From Metabacillus_B sp050107715 (GTDB taxonomy: Bacteria > Bacillota > Bacilli > Bacillales > Bacillaceae), in the NCBI RefSeq assembly GCF_050107715.1, contig NZ_JBNILN010000007.1, positions 1 to 64,000 of the forward strand: a stretch of 64,000 nucleotides of DNA, written 5' to 3'. The notes below the pieces were generated by a model. It was not told the origin of the DNA and ran no database searches. It worked only from the letters and a program-made list of their open reading frames with translations. The translations under genes and the position numbers were made by a program. Of this stretch, positions 52,651 to 62,270 are shown piece by piece. The stretch's first letter is position 1, and the number at the start of each line of letters is the position of its first letter.

Positions 52651-53425
52651 ATGGGAAAAGGTGAAGCAGATGAAATCCCGTTCGGGTTTAAGAGTAAGGT
52701 GTTAAAAAGGTGTAGATGTAAATGTAAGAGAAGCCTGTCTGAAATTTGCGGTGTGGCTTCGCCTGAATTTAGAGTTCCCAATACGAGTCGTTGTCTATGT
52801 AAAAAAAGATGAACAAATAAAAACGCTTTATACAAAAGAGTGGGTTAGTGCCTCCTTTTTTGCTCCATACGATAAGAATGTCGAACCGTATATCAGAGTC
52901 GCTGCTGGAGACTATGATGAATTAGTAAAGGAAGAAGGAGAAATAAACGCTGTTTATGCAATTTTAAATAGTTTTGCTCACGAGATCGTTCATTACAGAC
53001 AATGGATAGAAGACAGGGAATTCGATGAATTAGAAGCCGAAAATAAAGGGTTAAGATTAGTAGATGACTATTATGAAGGCAGTGCCTTTTTTGAGGAAGC
53101 TGTTCAACAGCTAAAGGTTTGGACAATCGCAATAGATGAGGGGTTTTCTATCGCAAGCAATGACGAAGGGGAATTAATCATTCCGTTTTGGTCTGACATA
53201 ACAAAAGCTGAGAAAATAATAAATCTTGTTCCGGCTTACCGTAATTATCAATTGAAGGAAATACCATTGGATGCCTTTTTAAACAATTGGATAGGTGATC
53301 TGAAAAAAGATAACTACCTTTTAGGAATCAATTGGTCCGGGAAGGAATTAATAGGACATGAAATGCTTCCAAACGAAGTATTTGAAAGAATCCAAGAGCA
53401 ACTAAAGTACTTGGATGACCAATAA
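52651..53425 (+). pseudogene. Frameshifted metalloprotease-like protein with C-terminal DUF2750-like domain
   Basis: An opening frame MGKGEADEIPFGFKSKVLK (52651-52707) runs out of phase at an A5 run (52704-52708). The same protein continues one base later as GVDVNVREACLKFAVWLRLN to 53425. The continued frame holds FAHEIVHYRQW (HExxH zinc motif) and a C-terminal part (GEGLIIPFW-type, here GELIIPFWSDITKAEKI, with ISLDAFLNNWI) resembling DUF2750. An internal GTG start at 52751 is possible but has no ribosome site. The gene is a good candidate for an orphan immunity or accessory module of the Rhs array. Function unknown. Confidence 0.6.
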
Positions 53426-53775
53426 AAACTTACCAATACTAAACGGAAATCCAAGTCAGATACACGATAAAAATGAATCTAAGCAGCCAATAGTAAAGAA
53501 CAATTGACCTTAACTTATGATTAAATTTATTGATTATACTATTTTTGAGTATAACTTCAGCGTGGTAACAAATATTTAGTGAAAAATCTCCGAGGAAGGA
53601 GATCTCTATTAAGTTCAGTTTACACTCAAAGAATGCAAAGTATTATACAGCATCGGTATAATTCAATTCCCTCGACCTTTATTGGGAACCCCAGCATTAC
53701 TTTATAGAAGCAAATAGATTCTATTGCAGGAGAAATAAAAAGAGGCAGGTGGTAAACATAGAGGAGGGGATTGCT
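53426..53775. other. AT-rich gene-free stretch
   Basis: No frame with a ribosome site and no strong hairpin. It looks like spacer between accessory genes. Confidence 0.5.
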
Positions 53776-54276
53776 ATGAAGAAAGAAATTGAAAAAGGTT
53801 TAAGCAGATTGATTGGATTACCATTCAGCGCTGCATCAAGAGCAGGTTCTATGGCTGTTTTTAAGTTTGGAGAAGTAACGAGAGGTACGGATAAATGGGG
53901 CAATGAGACTGAAGAGACTAAATGGTCACTAAACATCCAATGTTGTTGGAGGATCTCAAATTCTTCGAAAATTATTACAGCCTCACATGACCTATATTTA
54001 CCTTCATCTGGAGAAATAGAAAATCAGGAATTTAATTGGGAAGAAGATATGAACCTATTTGATGAAAAGATTAAATTAGTTACAGAAAGTGTTTTTCCCA
54101 TAGAAGTAGTCTCAATTTCTGCAGATGAATTAGGTGGTGCAAAGATTTACCTAAGTAATAGAATGATATTAGAAATATTTCCTGATGAATCTGGAGATGA
54201 GGAATTTTGGAGGATTCATAATCGAAGTGATGCAAATCTTGATTTGGTAGTTACTGGAAATGGTATAGAGGACTAA
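53776..54276 (+). CDS. Hypothetical protein, probable orphan immunity gene
   Basis: 166 residues, acidic, no membrane segment or signal peptide. I do not recognise a family. Visible features: an N-terminal GLSRLIGLPFSAASRAGSMA, a mid-region of beta-like strands, and an acidic end (VVTGNGIED). GAGGAGGGG at 53760-53768 sets ATG 53776. Its AT-rich composition and its place just before the first Rhs cassette match the immunity genes further right, so I infer an immunity role; no direct evidence. Confidence 0.6.
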   Translation: MKKEIEKGLSRLIGLPFSAASRAGSMAVFKFGEVTRGTDKWGNETEETKWSLNIQCCWRISNSSKIITASHDLYLPSSGEIENQEFNWEEDMNLFDEKIKLVTESVFPIEVVSISADELGGAKIYLSNRMILEIFPDESGDEEFWRIHNRSDANLDLVVTGNGIED

Positions 54277-54293
54277 AATGAAGATATATGAGA

Positions 54294-54372
54294 GGGACAA
54301 GGGGACATGTTCCTTGTCCCACCCTAGGAAAGCTCTGAAAAGAGAGAAGCTCTCTACGGGGCTTTTCTTTTT
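54294..54372 (+). terminator. Two hairpins before cassette 1
   Basis: GGGACAAGG (54294-54302) pairs with CCTTGTCCC (54312-54320). Next, GAAAGC (54328-54333) with GCTTTTC (54361-54367) around an AGAGAG/CTCTCT stem, then five T. The second hairpin resembles those at 59965 and 62916. Confidence 0.75.
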
Positions 54373-54382
54373 GTATATCAGA

Positions 54383-55636
54383 TAAGAACCGGACGAAAAT
54401 TGAATACGGCAACGGGTCCAATGTAAACTATCAATATGATGAACTCGATCAGCTGACGAAGGAAACCTACTCGAATGGAACGGTAAAGAGTACAGCTATG
54501 ACGGATTCGGGAACCGCATCTCAATCAAAGAAACAAACGGTGGACAAACCACCACGGTCGATGCCCAGTACAACCTGGCCAATCAGCTGACCTGTTTCGG
54601 CTCTGAAGTACTCAGCTATGACCTCAACGGAAACCGAACCCAGGATGGCCGATACCAGTACACCTGGAACAGCCGCGACCAGCTGACCGCCGTTACGAAA
54701 AAAGGCGAATCCCAACCGTTTGCCACGTACAAATATAACGAGGACGGCAAACGCATCCAAAAAACAGTGAACGGAACCGTCACCAACTATTTCTACGATG
54801 GGGACAGCCTGAACGTCCTGTACGAAACCAACGGCAGCAACCAGGTCGTCCGCTCCTACACGTATTCAGAAGGCGGCCAGCTGCTTTCGATGAAAAAAGG
54901 GTCAAGCCAATACTTCTATCATTACAATGCACGCGGGGACGTCATCGCTTTAACGGACGCCCAAAGCAATGTTGTGGCTTCGTACGAGTATGATGCATGG
55001 GGAAAAGTACTGAAAGAAGTGGAGCAGGATTCGGTAAAGGACAATCCTTCCCGGTATGCGGGGTATCAATATGATAAAGAAACAGGGATGTATTATCTGA
55101 TTGCCCGGTATTATGAGCCGAAGCAAGCAGTATTTTTATCAATCGATCCTGAATCCGGAATGGATGATGATCTCCTTTCTCAAAATGGCTACAACTACGC
55201 CCATAACAACCCGATAAAGTATTTTGATTCAGATGGTCGACAAGCTAAGCAAGTTACGGGCAGTGCTGGTGGAGGAGCTTTTCCAGTTCGAACACCTAGA
55301 AGTGTTCCTTCAAATAAGAACCCTAATGTTAAAAAGTCAGGGTCTCCACCACAGCTATTAAGAGGAATTGCATGGGAAAAAACAATTAAGAAGAAATATA
55401 ATCTTCCGAATAACACACAAAGGGTCCATAAAGGAGAAAGTATACCTGACAGTATAAAATGGGGAAGAATTTATGAAATTAAAGATGCTAAAAAAGTCTA
55501 CTTATCAAGTCAATTTAGGGGCTATGTTAACGCAAAGATGCCAATAATATTAATCTGCAGAAAACATACAAAAGTTTCAGGGCCGTTAGTAAAAGCTATT
55601 CAAAAAAGTGGTGGGTACATTATTAGAGAAAAGTAA
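54383..55636 (+). pseudogene. Rhs/WapA-type C-terminal cassette 1 with REase-fold toxin
   Basis: Starts in the middle of a YD-repeat (NGNRTKIEYGNGSNVNYQYD) with no start codon. A one-base deletion at about 54486 (AACGGTAAAGAG against AACGGTCAAAGAG in the other copies) breaks the frame. After that it is open through YD repeats and the Rhs core (GYQYDKETGMYYLIARYYEP) to DSDG, where the usual DPDG proline is lost. The toxin end shows PDSIKWG and IYEIKDAKK, then LVKAIQKSGGYIIREK, as in Tox-REase-7 nucleases. The GTG at 54767 is the first possible start. Confidence 0.75.
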
Positions 55637-56157
55637 GATCAAACTCACAAGTAAGTAGATAACATCGGAGAAGTTATTTGTGAATTGTGTTGTAGAATCT
55701 TTGCAAAATTATATATAAATCGAAATAACCATTTATTGGATAATCACTTATCACAACTAATAACTGACTAAAATCCCCAGTTATTCTTCTTATCCAAAAA
55801 GTTGCAAAAAACTAATAACTAATGCCTATGCAGCCAGTCGTCGGTTTGTAAGACTCTAATGTTTTTACGGTGATAGGGGAGGAAATGCCAATATGCTGTA
55901 TTGAAACTAGTAGGCATGCTTTCATTCCCTTCTTCAAAATGATATAAAATTATACTTACACAAGAAATCCTTTTCTATCTGAAAAAATATAGTCTTTTTG
56001 TTAGAGTTCTCTATCCAAATCTATCGTTTAAACACCAATAAATAACTTAATGAATTTGCTTCCCTTGCCCGGTTTCTTGGGATAATTTTGTCCTAAAAGT
56101 AGTTTTAAATTTAATAAGATAATATTAATTAAACATAATATTTGAGGTGAAAATAAT
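55637..56157. other. AT-rich spacer between cassette 1 toxin and its neighbour gene
   Basis: 520 bases without a supported gene. A weak dyad AATAACTG/CAGTTATT (55759-55785) is the only structure. A larger than usual gap for toxin and immunity genes. Confidence 0.5.
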
Positions 56158-56805
56158 ATGGAAGCTAAAGAATTAAATAAAGAATTGAGAGACACCCTTT
56201 ATCCAGTTTTAAAAGAATGCGGGTTCACAAAAATAACTTCCCGCGGAAGCTGGAAGTATAATGATAATTGCATATGGATAATGGACTATGAACCTGTAGG
56301 AAAGAGATTTTCCGAAGGTTCAGGCTGGCCCTCTATGTCTCTTTTTATAAAATGTGCAATTTATTTTACTTTTATTCCTGAACTAAATACAAAAGACGTT
56401 ATCAAACAGAGTTCAGACGGCCAACTTACACCTAGATATTACCAGTCTCATCTTCAAGAAACCTTGATGTGCAACTCTAATCAAAATGAATATACGAACA
56501 CTTTAGAAATTCCTGCAGATAGAGGTAGAAATGATATTTGGTGGATTGAGGAAGATGGCTCAAATTTAAACCATGTTATAAATAATCTTGCAGAAGTTAT
56601 TTCTGTAGATGGAATGGAATGGCTACGAAAACATTCTGATGTAAAGAGCGCTTTAGAAAATATAGAAACTAAAAAAAATTTGTCCCTTTATGAGTTACAT
56701 GATGCCATGCATATTTCCAAATGGCTAAACATTAAAGATAAAACAGAAAAATATGAACAGCTTTTTGATAAAGAAAATAAAAAGATAAGCTCAATACTTA
56801 AATAA
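56158..56805 (+). CDS. DUF4304-like protein, probable immunity protein of cassette 1
   Basis: 215 residues, soluble. The first third reads ELRDTLYPVLKECGFTKITS then SWKYNDNCIWIMDYEPVG, the pattern of DUF4304-type proteins (a GF element, then a short strand and an aromatic strand). Later WWIEEDGSNL and a helical end. GAGGTGAAAATAAT precedes ATG 56158. It follows the REase-toxin cassette and is AT-rich, so I infer immunity; the 520-base gap is a caution. Confidence 0.6.
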   Translation: MEAKELNKELRDTLYPVLKECGFTKITSRGSWKYNDNCIWIMDYEPVGKRFSEGSGWPSMSLFIKCAIYFTFIPELNTKDVIKQSSDGQLTPRYYQSHLQETLMCNSNQNEYTNTLEIPADRGRNDIWWIEEDGSNLNHVINNLAEVISVDGMEWLRKHSDVKSALENIETKKNLSLYELHDAMHISKWLNIKDKTEKYEQLFDKENKKISSILK

Positions 56806-57169
56806 AAATCTTTCGATATAGCGAAAAAGGATTAATGAGAACCTAAAGGGTCATGCTTCTAGATAAAACCATAAGGAGATTCTAATTGAATTAGAAGGAA
56901 GGTGCCCAAAAATCAATGATGTGGAAGGGATATATAAAGTAGCTGTGCTAACAAACTGATCCAAAAAGGCTATTATGGTATGTTGATAATGTTTTTGTTT
57001 TCCAAACCATATGCAGCCAGTTACTCTGCATATGGTTTGGTTTTTATCTAAATTTAAAGGTTTGAGATTGCTTAATAAAAAATTATGAATTTATGTAAAA
57101 CTCTAACAATAAAGGTAAATAGTTAAAAAACGTTTAATAATTTAATTAAGACATTCTATAAGGAGTTAT
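56806..57169. other. Spacer with a gene remnant and a terminator
   Basis: At 56870-56959 a short open frame reads HKEILIELEGRCPKINDVEG then YKVAVLTN and stops. It looks like the tail of a lost gene (no start, upstream stop). The terminator at 57002 follows. Confidence 0.35.
57002..57045 (+). terminator. Rho-independent terminator
   Basis: CCAAACCATATGCA (57002-57015) and TGCATATGGTTTGG (57027-57040) are a perfect 14-base repeat, then TTTTT. Confidence 0.9.
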
Positions 57170-57514
57170 TCAATATCCATCTTCTATTTCATCCGCAAAT
57201 CTACTCATCTCTTCTTGTATCCTTCCAGCAAAACCAGGTTTAGTGTAAATGTAAATATCCGGAGATTCAGGGCTGTCCATAAAAGCATTGATAATAAGTG
57301 TGGTTTTTTGCTTTTGGTAAACAATATCAAATCTACCTACCTCAAGTTCTTCATCATGTTCCATTCTCTCTAACCTATTTTGGACTTGTTTACATTCGGT
57401 TTCTGAGAAACCTGATTCAATCAAAAGGACTATGCGTTTCAAAAAAAGAGTAACATACTCTATATCAAAATTCATAGATGCTTCTTCAAGATTCTCAAAT
57501 GTTTGTTCTGACAT
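57170..57514 (-). CDS. Small hypothetical protein on the minus strand inside the array
   Basis: 114 residues, acidic, no membrane segment. It opens MSEQTFENLEEASMNFDIEY and ends EEMSRFADEIEDGY, with IYIYTKPGFAGRIQ before. I do not recognise the family. GGAGG lies 10 bases before its start on the minus strand. It faces against the surrounding cassettes and could be an independent insert or a stray immunity-type gene. Confidence 0.6.
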   Translation of the reverse strand: MSEQTFENLEEASMNFDIEYVTLFLKRIVLLIESGFSETECKQVQNRLERMEHDEELEVGRFDIVYQKQKTTLIINAFMDSPESPDIYIYTKPGFAGRIQEEMSRFADEIEDGY

Positions 57515-57633
57515 AACATTACAACCTCCAATGAAAATAATTGTAATAAAACTGTATCTTTAATTGAGTTCATTCCGTACCCCTATTTTACTAAATTGTT
57601 CATTTTTCCCGCAACATAGAATACGACCGTTAA

Positions 57634-58998
57634 GGACGGAACAGCACCTACCGTTTCGACTATGACGAGCAAGGAAACGTTGGGACCTTTATTACAGGAA
57701 ACGGAGCCGGGGCTTCTTTCCAATACGACTCGACAGGCCTGGTACAACAGGTCCACGTCGGTCTGCAGGACGGAACGTCGATCTTAAGCGAAAGCTATAC
57801 CTATGACGCTAATGGAAACCGGACGAAAATTGAATCCGGAAACGGGTCCAACGTAAACTATCAATATGATGAACTCGATCAGCTGACCAAGGAAACCTAC
57901 TCCAATGGAACGGTCAAAGAGTACAGCTATGACGGATTCGGGAACCGAATTTCAGCCAAAGAAACAAACGGCGGACAAACCACAACCGTCGATGCCCAGT
58001 ACAACCTGGCCAATCAGCTGACCCGTTCCGGCTCTGAAGCGCTCAGCTATGACCTCAACGGAAACCGGACAGAGGATGGCCGATACCAGTACACCTGGAA
58101 CAGCCGCGATCAGCTGACCGCCGTTACGAAGAAAGGCGAATCCCAGCCGTTCGCCACCTATCAATACAACGAAGACGGCAAACGCATCCAGAAAACCGTG
58201 AACGGAACCGTCACGAACTATTTCTACGATGGGGACAGCTTAAACGTCCTGTACGAGACAAACGGCAGCAACCAGGTCGTCCGTTCCTACACGTATTCAG
58301 AAGGCGGCCAGCTGCTTTCGATGAAAAAAGGGTCAAGCCAATACTTCTATCACTACAATGCACGCGGGGACGTCATTGCCTTAACAGACGCTCAAAGCAA
58401 TGTCGTGGCTTCGTACGAGTATGATGCATGGGGAAAAGTACTGAAAGAAGTAGAGCAAGATTCGGTAAAGGACAACCCTTACAGGTACGCAGGGTATCAG
58501 TATGATATAGAAACAGGGATGTATTATCTGATTGCCCGGTATTATGAGCCGAAGCATGGTGTCTTTTTAGGCTTGGATCCAGACCCGGGTGATGACGACG
58601 ACATTCTTACGCAAAATGGATATACTTATGGCAATAATAATCCGGTTATGTTGGTAGATCCGGATGGAAACTTTGCTTACGCTGCAGTATTTTTTGTTCC
58701 AGGCCTTGGCCAAGTTGCTATTGCTACGACTGGAGTAGTACTATTGGGTGGAGTTGCATATGGTGCTGGAACATGGATTGGAAAAAAAGCCTCTCAGTAT
58801 TATAATAGTAAAGTAAGAAGCACTGAACCAATAGGTAAAAGATTCAAATTTAGATCTAGAAAAGCAGCAAAGGAAGCAGCAAAAAAAGCTGGTAAGAACA
58901 AAACGCCGATACATCACCCTAAGGGTAAACACGGCCCACATTATCACCCAAATGTTCCTAAAAACAGCCCGAAATCACATGATCACTATTACTATTAA
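57634..58998 (+). CDS. Rhs/WapA-type C-terminal cassette 2 with His-rich toxin
   Basis: Homology to the core of cassette 3 begins near 57619 but one base is lost in GGAACAGCACC (cassette 3 has GGAACCAGCACC), so the frame is open only from 57634. It continues unbroken through YD repeats and the Rhs core (GYQYDIETGMYYLIARYYEP) and DPDG to a toxin of about 110 residues: a hydrophobic segment, KFRSRKAAKEAAKKAGKN, then HHPKGKHGPHYHPNV and HDHYYY. No ribosome site; GTG 58198 is the first plausible start. The toxin family is not certain; its His cluster suggests a metal-dependent nuclease or similar. Confidence 0.75.
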   Translation, partial: GRNSTYRFDYDEQGNVGTFITGNGAGASFQYDSTGLVQQVHVGLQDGTSILSESYTYDANGNRTKIESGNGSNVNYQYDELDQLTKETYSNGTVKEYSYDGFGNRISAKETNGGQTTTVDAQYNLANQLTRSGSEALSYDLNGNRTEDGRYQYTWNSRDQLTAVTKKGESQPFATYQYNEDGKRIQKTVNGTVTNYFYDGDSLNVLYETNGSNQVVRSYTYSEGGQLLSMKKGSSQYFYHYNARGDVIALTDAQSNVVASYEYDAWGKVLKEVEQDSVKDNPYRYAGYQYDIETGMYYLIARYYEPKHGVFLGLDPDPGDDDDILTQNGYTYGNNNPVMLVDPDGNFAYAAVFFVPGLGQVAIATTGVVLLGGVAYGAGTWIGKKASQYYNSKVRSTEPIGKRFKFRSRKAAKEAAKKAGKNKTPIHHPKGKHGPHYHPNVPKNSPKSHDHYYY

Positions 58999-59072
58999 AT
59001 TAAATCAGCAACTCTATAACCTTTGCAGCTTAAAATGAAAGTCTACTAAATTTAGGGGTAGGGGATTAAAAA

Positions 59073-59924
59073 TTGGAGAAAGATAATATCTTTCAAGCAA
59101 GTGCGAATGGAAATTTAATAATTCTCAAAAAATTGCTTGATAGTCATGATGATATAAACAAAGGAGATATTGATGGTTATACTTTACTACACTGGGCAGT
59201 GCAGGAAGGCCAAGAGGAAGTAATAAAGTATTTGGTGCAAAACGGCGCAAATGTAAATGTTGAAGATTCTTTAAATTTTACCCCCATCGAAATAGCATGT
59301 ACTAAAGGACATCTAAACATTGTTAAATTTTTAGTTTCTAATGGAGCAAACATAAATAACAGTAGAAATGGTTATACTCCTTTACATTCATCAGTTGCTC
59401 ATGGATGGACTGATATAGCAAAGCTATTAATAGAAAAAGGAGCTTTAGTTAATATCGTAGATGAGTGCGGTAAAGGCTACACTCCGTTACATTGGGCATG
59501 TCAAGAAGGGCATATGGAATGTGTTAAATTGCTAGTACAAAGTGGCGCAAGCATAAATGTGAAAAGTGAAGAAGGTTTTTCGCCACTGTATATAGCCTCA
59601 AGTGAAGGATATAGTGAAATAATTAGTTTTCTACTAAGAAATAACGCAAACGTTAATATTGTATGTGAAGGAGATCTACATTCCACACCTTTATTTACAG
59701 CAAGTGCATACAATCATCCCGAAACAGTAAAAATTTTACTCGATAACAATGCTGATATTGAAGCTAAGGACAGTGAAGGGAAAACAGCGTTATACGCTGC
59801 AGCGGAAAGGAAGAATAGTACTATCGTAGAAATACTCCTTAGTTTTGGAGCAGAGAAAAACGTTATAGATCATAATAATAGAAAATTAATTTCTATACTA
59901 CAAAAAAACAACTATATTAATTAA
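59073..59924 (+). CDS. Ankyrin-repeat protein, probable immunity protein of cassette 2
   Basis: 283 residues made of about eight ankyrin repeats (GYTLLHWAVQEGQEEVIKYL, GYTPLHSSVAHGWTDIAKLL, GYTPLHWACQEGHMECVKLL and so on). Ankyrin proteins often serve as immunity partners of polymorphic toxins. It begins at TTG 59073, with GGGGTAGGGG eight bases upstream, since no earlier ATG is in frame. It lies 74 bases after the cassette 2 toxin and is closed by a hairpin at 59965. Confidence 0.75.
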   Translation: MEKDNIFQASANGNLIILKKLLDSHDDINKGDIDGYTLLHWAVQEGQEEVIKYLVQNGANVNVEDSLNFTPIEIACTKGHLNIVKFLVSNGANINNSRNGYTPLHSSVAHGWTDIAKLLIEKGALVNIVDECGKGYTPLHWACQEGHMECVKLLVQSGASINVKSEEGFSPLYIASSEGYSEIISFLLRNNANVNIVCEGDLHSTPLFTASAYNHPETVKILLDNNADIEAKDSEGKTALYAAAERKNSTIVEILLSFGAEKNVIDHNNRKLISILQKNNYIN

Positions 59925-59964
59925 TTTATAGCTTATCTAATTTTAAAAATGAGTTGTAACTATC

Positions 59965-60004
59965 AATAAGGCTCCGAAGAGAATAATCTCTACGGAGCCT
60001 TATT
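59965..60004 (+). terminator. Terminator before cassette 3
   Basis: AATAAGGCTCCG (59965-59976) and CGGAGCCTTATT (59993-60004) pair perfectly, with an inner AGAGA/TCTCT stem. Confidence 0.85.
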
Positions 60005-60015
60005 ATTCGAGATGA

Positions 60016-62259
60016 ATATTTCATCTGATCAAGGTCGATCGCGTAGAGGTCCTTTCCTCCTTTGGCGGAAACACCACCGGAACCGCATGGTTTGATGCCA
60101 TCCGCTTAATCAAAGGAAGCGTCATTACCAAAAGCAAGTATGATGCAGTCGGTAACTATGAGACCGAGACAGAAGATGAAACAGGGAATAAGAAAACCAA
60201 GCAATACGATACATTCGGGAATGCCGTAAAAGAGACCAATCCGAAAGGCTACAGCAAATCCTTCACGTACGACCTGTCGGACCAGCTGAAGAAATTGCAG
60301 CTCCAAAACGGCACCGATGTCAGCTATGAGTATGATGCGAATGGAAACATGCTTTCCAAGGCCATCACCTCTTCTGCAGGGGTCAAGGAGACCTTTAGCT
60401 ATCAATATGATGAATTGGGGCAGCTGGTTGAAACCAAGGGTCCTTTACAAGATGTGACGCGAAATGAATATGATCCAAATGGAAACAAAATCAAAACGAC
60501 GCTTCCGAATGGAACCATGGTCAACTGGACGTACGACGGGACGAACCGAGTCAAATCTATCGGCTATAACGGCACCCCTCTATATGAATACAGCTATGAC
60601 CGGAACGGAAACGAACTGTCCGTAAAAGATCTGGCATCAGGAGGAACGAAAACCCGAACCTTTGACAAAGCGAACCGGGTAACGGCCCTAACCGACCGGG
60701 GCAGCAGCCAAACCTGGACCTATCCGACCGAAACCGATAAACTGAAGTCGTTCCAGTTCACCCATGGCGGGTTTACCCAGACGAACACCTTTGAGTACAA
60801 TCAAAAAGATCAGAATACCGAAGTTAAGGACGGAACCAGCACCTACCGTTTCGACTATGACGAGCAAGGAAATGTGTCCACTTATATTTCCGGAAACGGA
60901 TCAGGATCTTCCTTCCAATACGATTCGACAGGGCTAGTTGAGCAAATCCACGTCGGTCTGCAGGACGGAACATCGGTCTTGAACGAAACCTATTCCTATG
61001 ACGCCAATGGAAACCGGACGAAAATTGAATCCGGCAACGGGTCCAATGTAAACTATCAATATGATGAACTCGATCAGCTGACGAAGGAAACCTACTCGAA
61101 TGGAACGGTCAAAGAGTACAGCTACGACGGATTCGGGAACCGCATCTCGACCAAAGAAACAAGCGGCGGACAAACCGCCACCGTCGATGCCCAGTACAAC
61201 CTTGCCAATCAGCTGACCCGTTTCGGCTCAGAAGCGCTCAGCTATGACCTCAACGGAAACCGGACAGAGGATGGCCGATACGAGTACACCTGGGACAGCC
61301 GCGATCAGCTGATCGCCGTCACAAAAAAAGGCGAATCCCAGCCGTTTGCCACGTACAAATACAACGAAGACGGCAAACGAATCCAAAAAACCGTGAACGG
61401 AACCGTCACGAACTATTTCTACGACGGGGACAGCCTGAACGTCCTGTACGAAACAAATAGCAGCAACCAAGTCATCCGCTCCTACACGTATTCAGAAGGC
61501 GGCCAGCTGCTTACAATGAAGAAGGGCTCAAGCCAATATTTCTATCACTACAATGCACGCGGGGATGTCATTGGGTTAACAGACGCTCAAAGCAATGTTG
61601 TGGCTTCGTACGAGTACGATGCATGGGGAAATATCCTGAAAGAAGCAGAACAGGATTCGGTAAAGGACAATCCTTACCGGTATGCAGGGTATCAGTATGA
61701 TAAAGAAACAGGCATGTATTATCTGATTGCCCGGTATTATGAACCGAAGCATGGTGTCTTTTTAGCCTTGGATCCAGATCCTGGTGATAAAAGTAATTTA
61801 GTTACACAAAATGGGTATAACTATGCCAATAACAGCCCTGTGATAATGATAGACCCTGATGGCTGGATGGCTAAACACCAAGACGGGGGCCCCTTAGGCG
61901 GGGGAGGAGCTATAAGTTGGGGTAGGGCACCAATTGGGTTTAGTAGTGGTGCTGCTGGAGAAAAGTACCTGGCCAAGTTGGTAGGAGGTACTCCACAAAA
62001 ATACTTTTCAACTAGTAGAGGGAAAAGGTTTATTGATCAGTATGCTAATAAAATTGCTCACGAGTCTAAGGTAGGTTATACCACATTAACGAGCAGGGTC
62101 AAAATTCAAATATTAAAAGATGCAGAGTTAATTAAGAAGAAAGAAATTAAAGGAGCTAAATGGCATTTCTTTAGAAGTGGAAAGACAGGTAGGGTTGGAG
62201 CCTCAAAACAGTTAAAGGATTTCTTGAAGAAACATGGTATAAAATACGAGATATACTAA
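60016..62259 (+). CDS. Rhs/WapA-type C-terminal cassette 3 with REase-like toxin (longest)
   Basis: The frame is open from 60016 (after TGA at 60013) to 62259, about 748 codons, and enters the Rhs family sequence near 60025 (VDRVEVLSSFGGNTTGTAWF). It contains many YD repeats (GNxxxxxYDxxGN), the core GYQYDKETGMYYLIARYYEP and DPDG. The toxin (about 130 residues) has RFIDQYANKIAHESKVGYTT, then LTSRVKIQILKDAELI and GAKWHFF and SKQLKDFLKKHG, a REase-like nuclease pattern with ESK. It has no ribosome site, and the annotated-style start TTG 60295 is internal. It is the fullest copy. Confidence 0.78.
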   Translation: MFHLIKVDRVEVLSSFGGNTTGTAWFDAIRLIKGSVITKSKYDAVGNYETETEDETGNKKTKQYDTFGNAVKETNPKGYSKSFTYDLSDQLKKLQLQNGTDVSYEYDANGNMLSKAITSSAGVKETFSYQYDELGQLVETKGPLQDVTRNEYDPNGNKIKTTLPNGTMVNWTYDGTNRVKSIGYNGTPLYEYSYDRNGNELSVKDLASGGTKTRTFDKANRVTALTDRGSSQTWTYPTETDKLKSFQFTHGGFTQTNTFEYNQKDQNTEVKDGTSTYRFDYDEQGNVSTYISGNGSGSSFQYDSTGLVEQIHVGLQDGTSVLNETYSYDANGNRTKIESGNGSNVNYQYDELDQLTKETYSNGTVKEYSYDGFGNRISTKETSGGQTATVDAQYNLANQLTRFGSEALSYDLNGNRTEDGRYEYTWDSRDQLIAVTKKGESQPFATYKYNEDGKRIQKTVNGTVTNYFYDGDSLNVLYETNSSNQVIRSYTYSEGGQLLTMKKGSSQYFYHYNARGDVIGLTDAQSNVVASYEYDAWGNILKEAEQDSVKDNPYRYAGYQYDKETGMYYLIARYYEPKHGVFLALDPDPGDKSNLVTQNGYNYANNSPVIMIDPDGWMAKHQDGGPLGGGGAISWGRAPIGFSSGAAGEKYLAKLVGGTPQKYFSTSRGKRFIDQYANKIAHESKVGYTTLTSRVKIQILKDAELIKKKEIKGAKWHFFRSGKTGRVGASKQLKDFLKKHGIKYEIY

Positions 62260-62270
62260 AGGGAGTGGAG

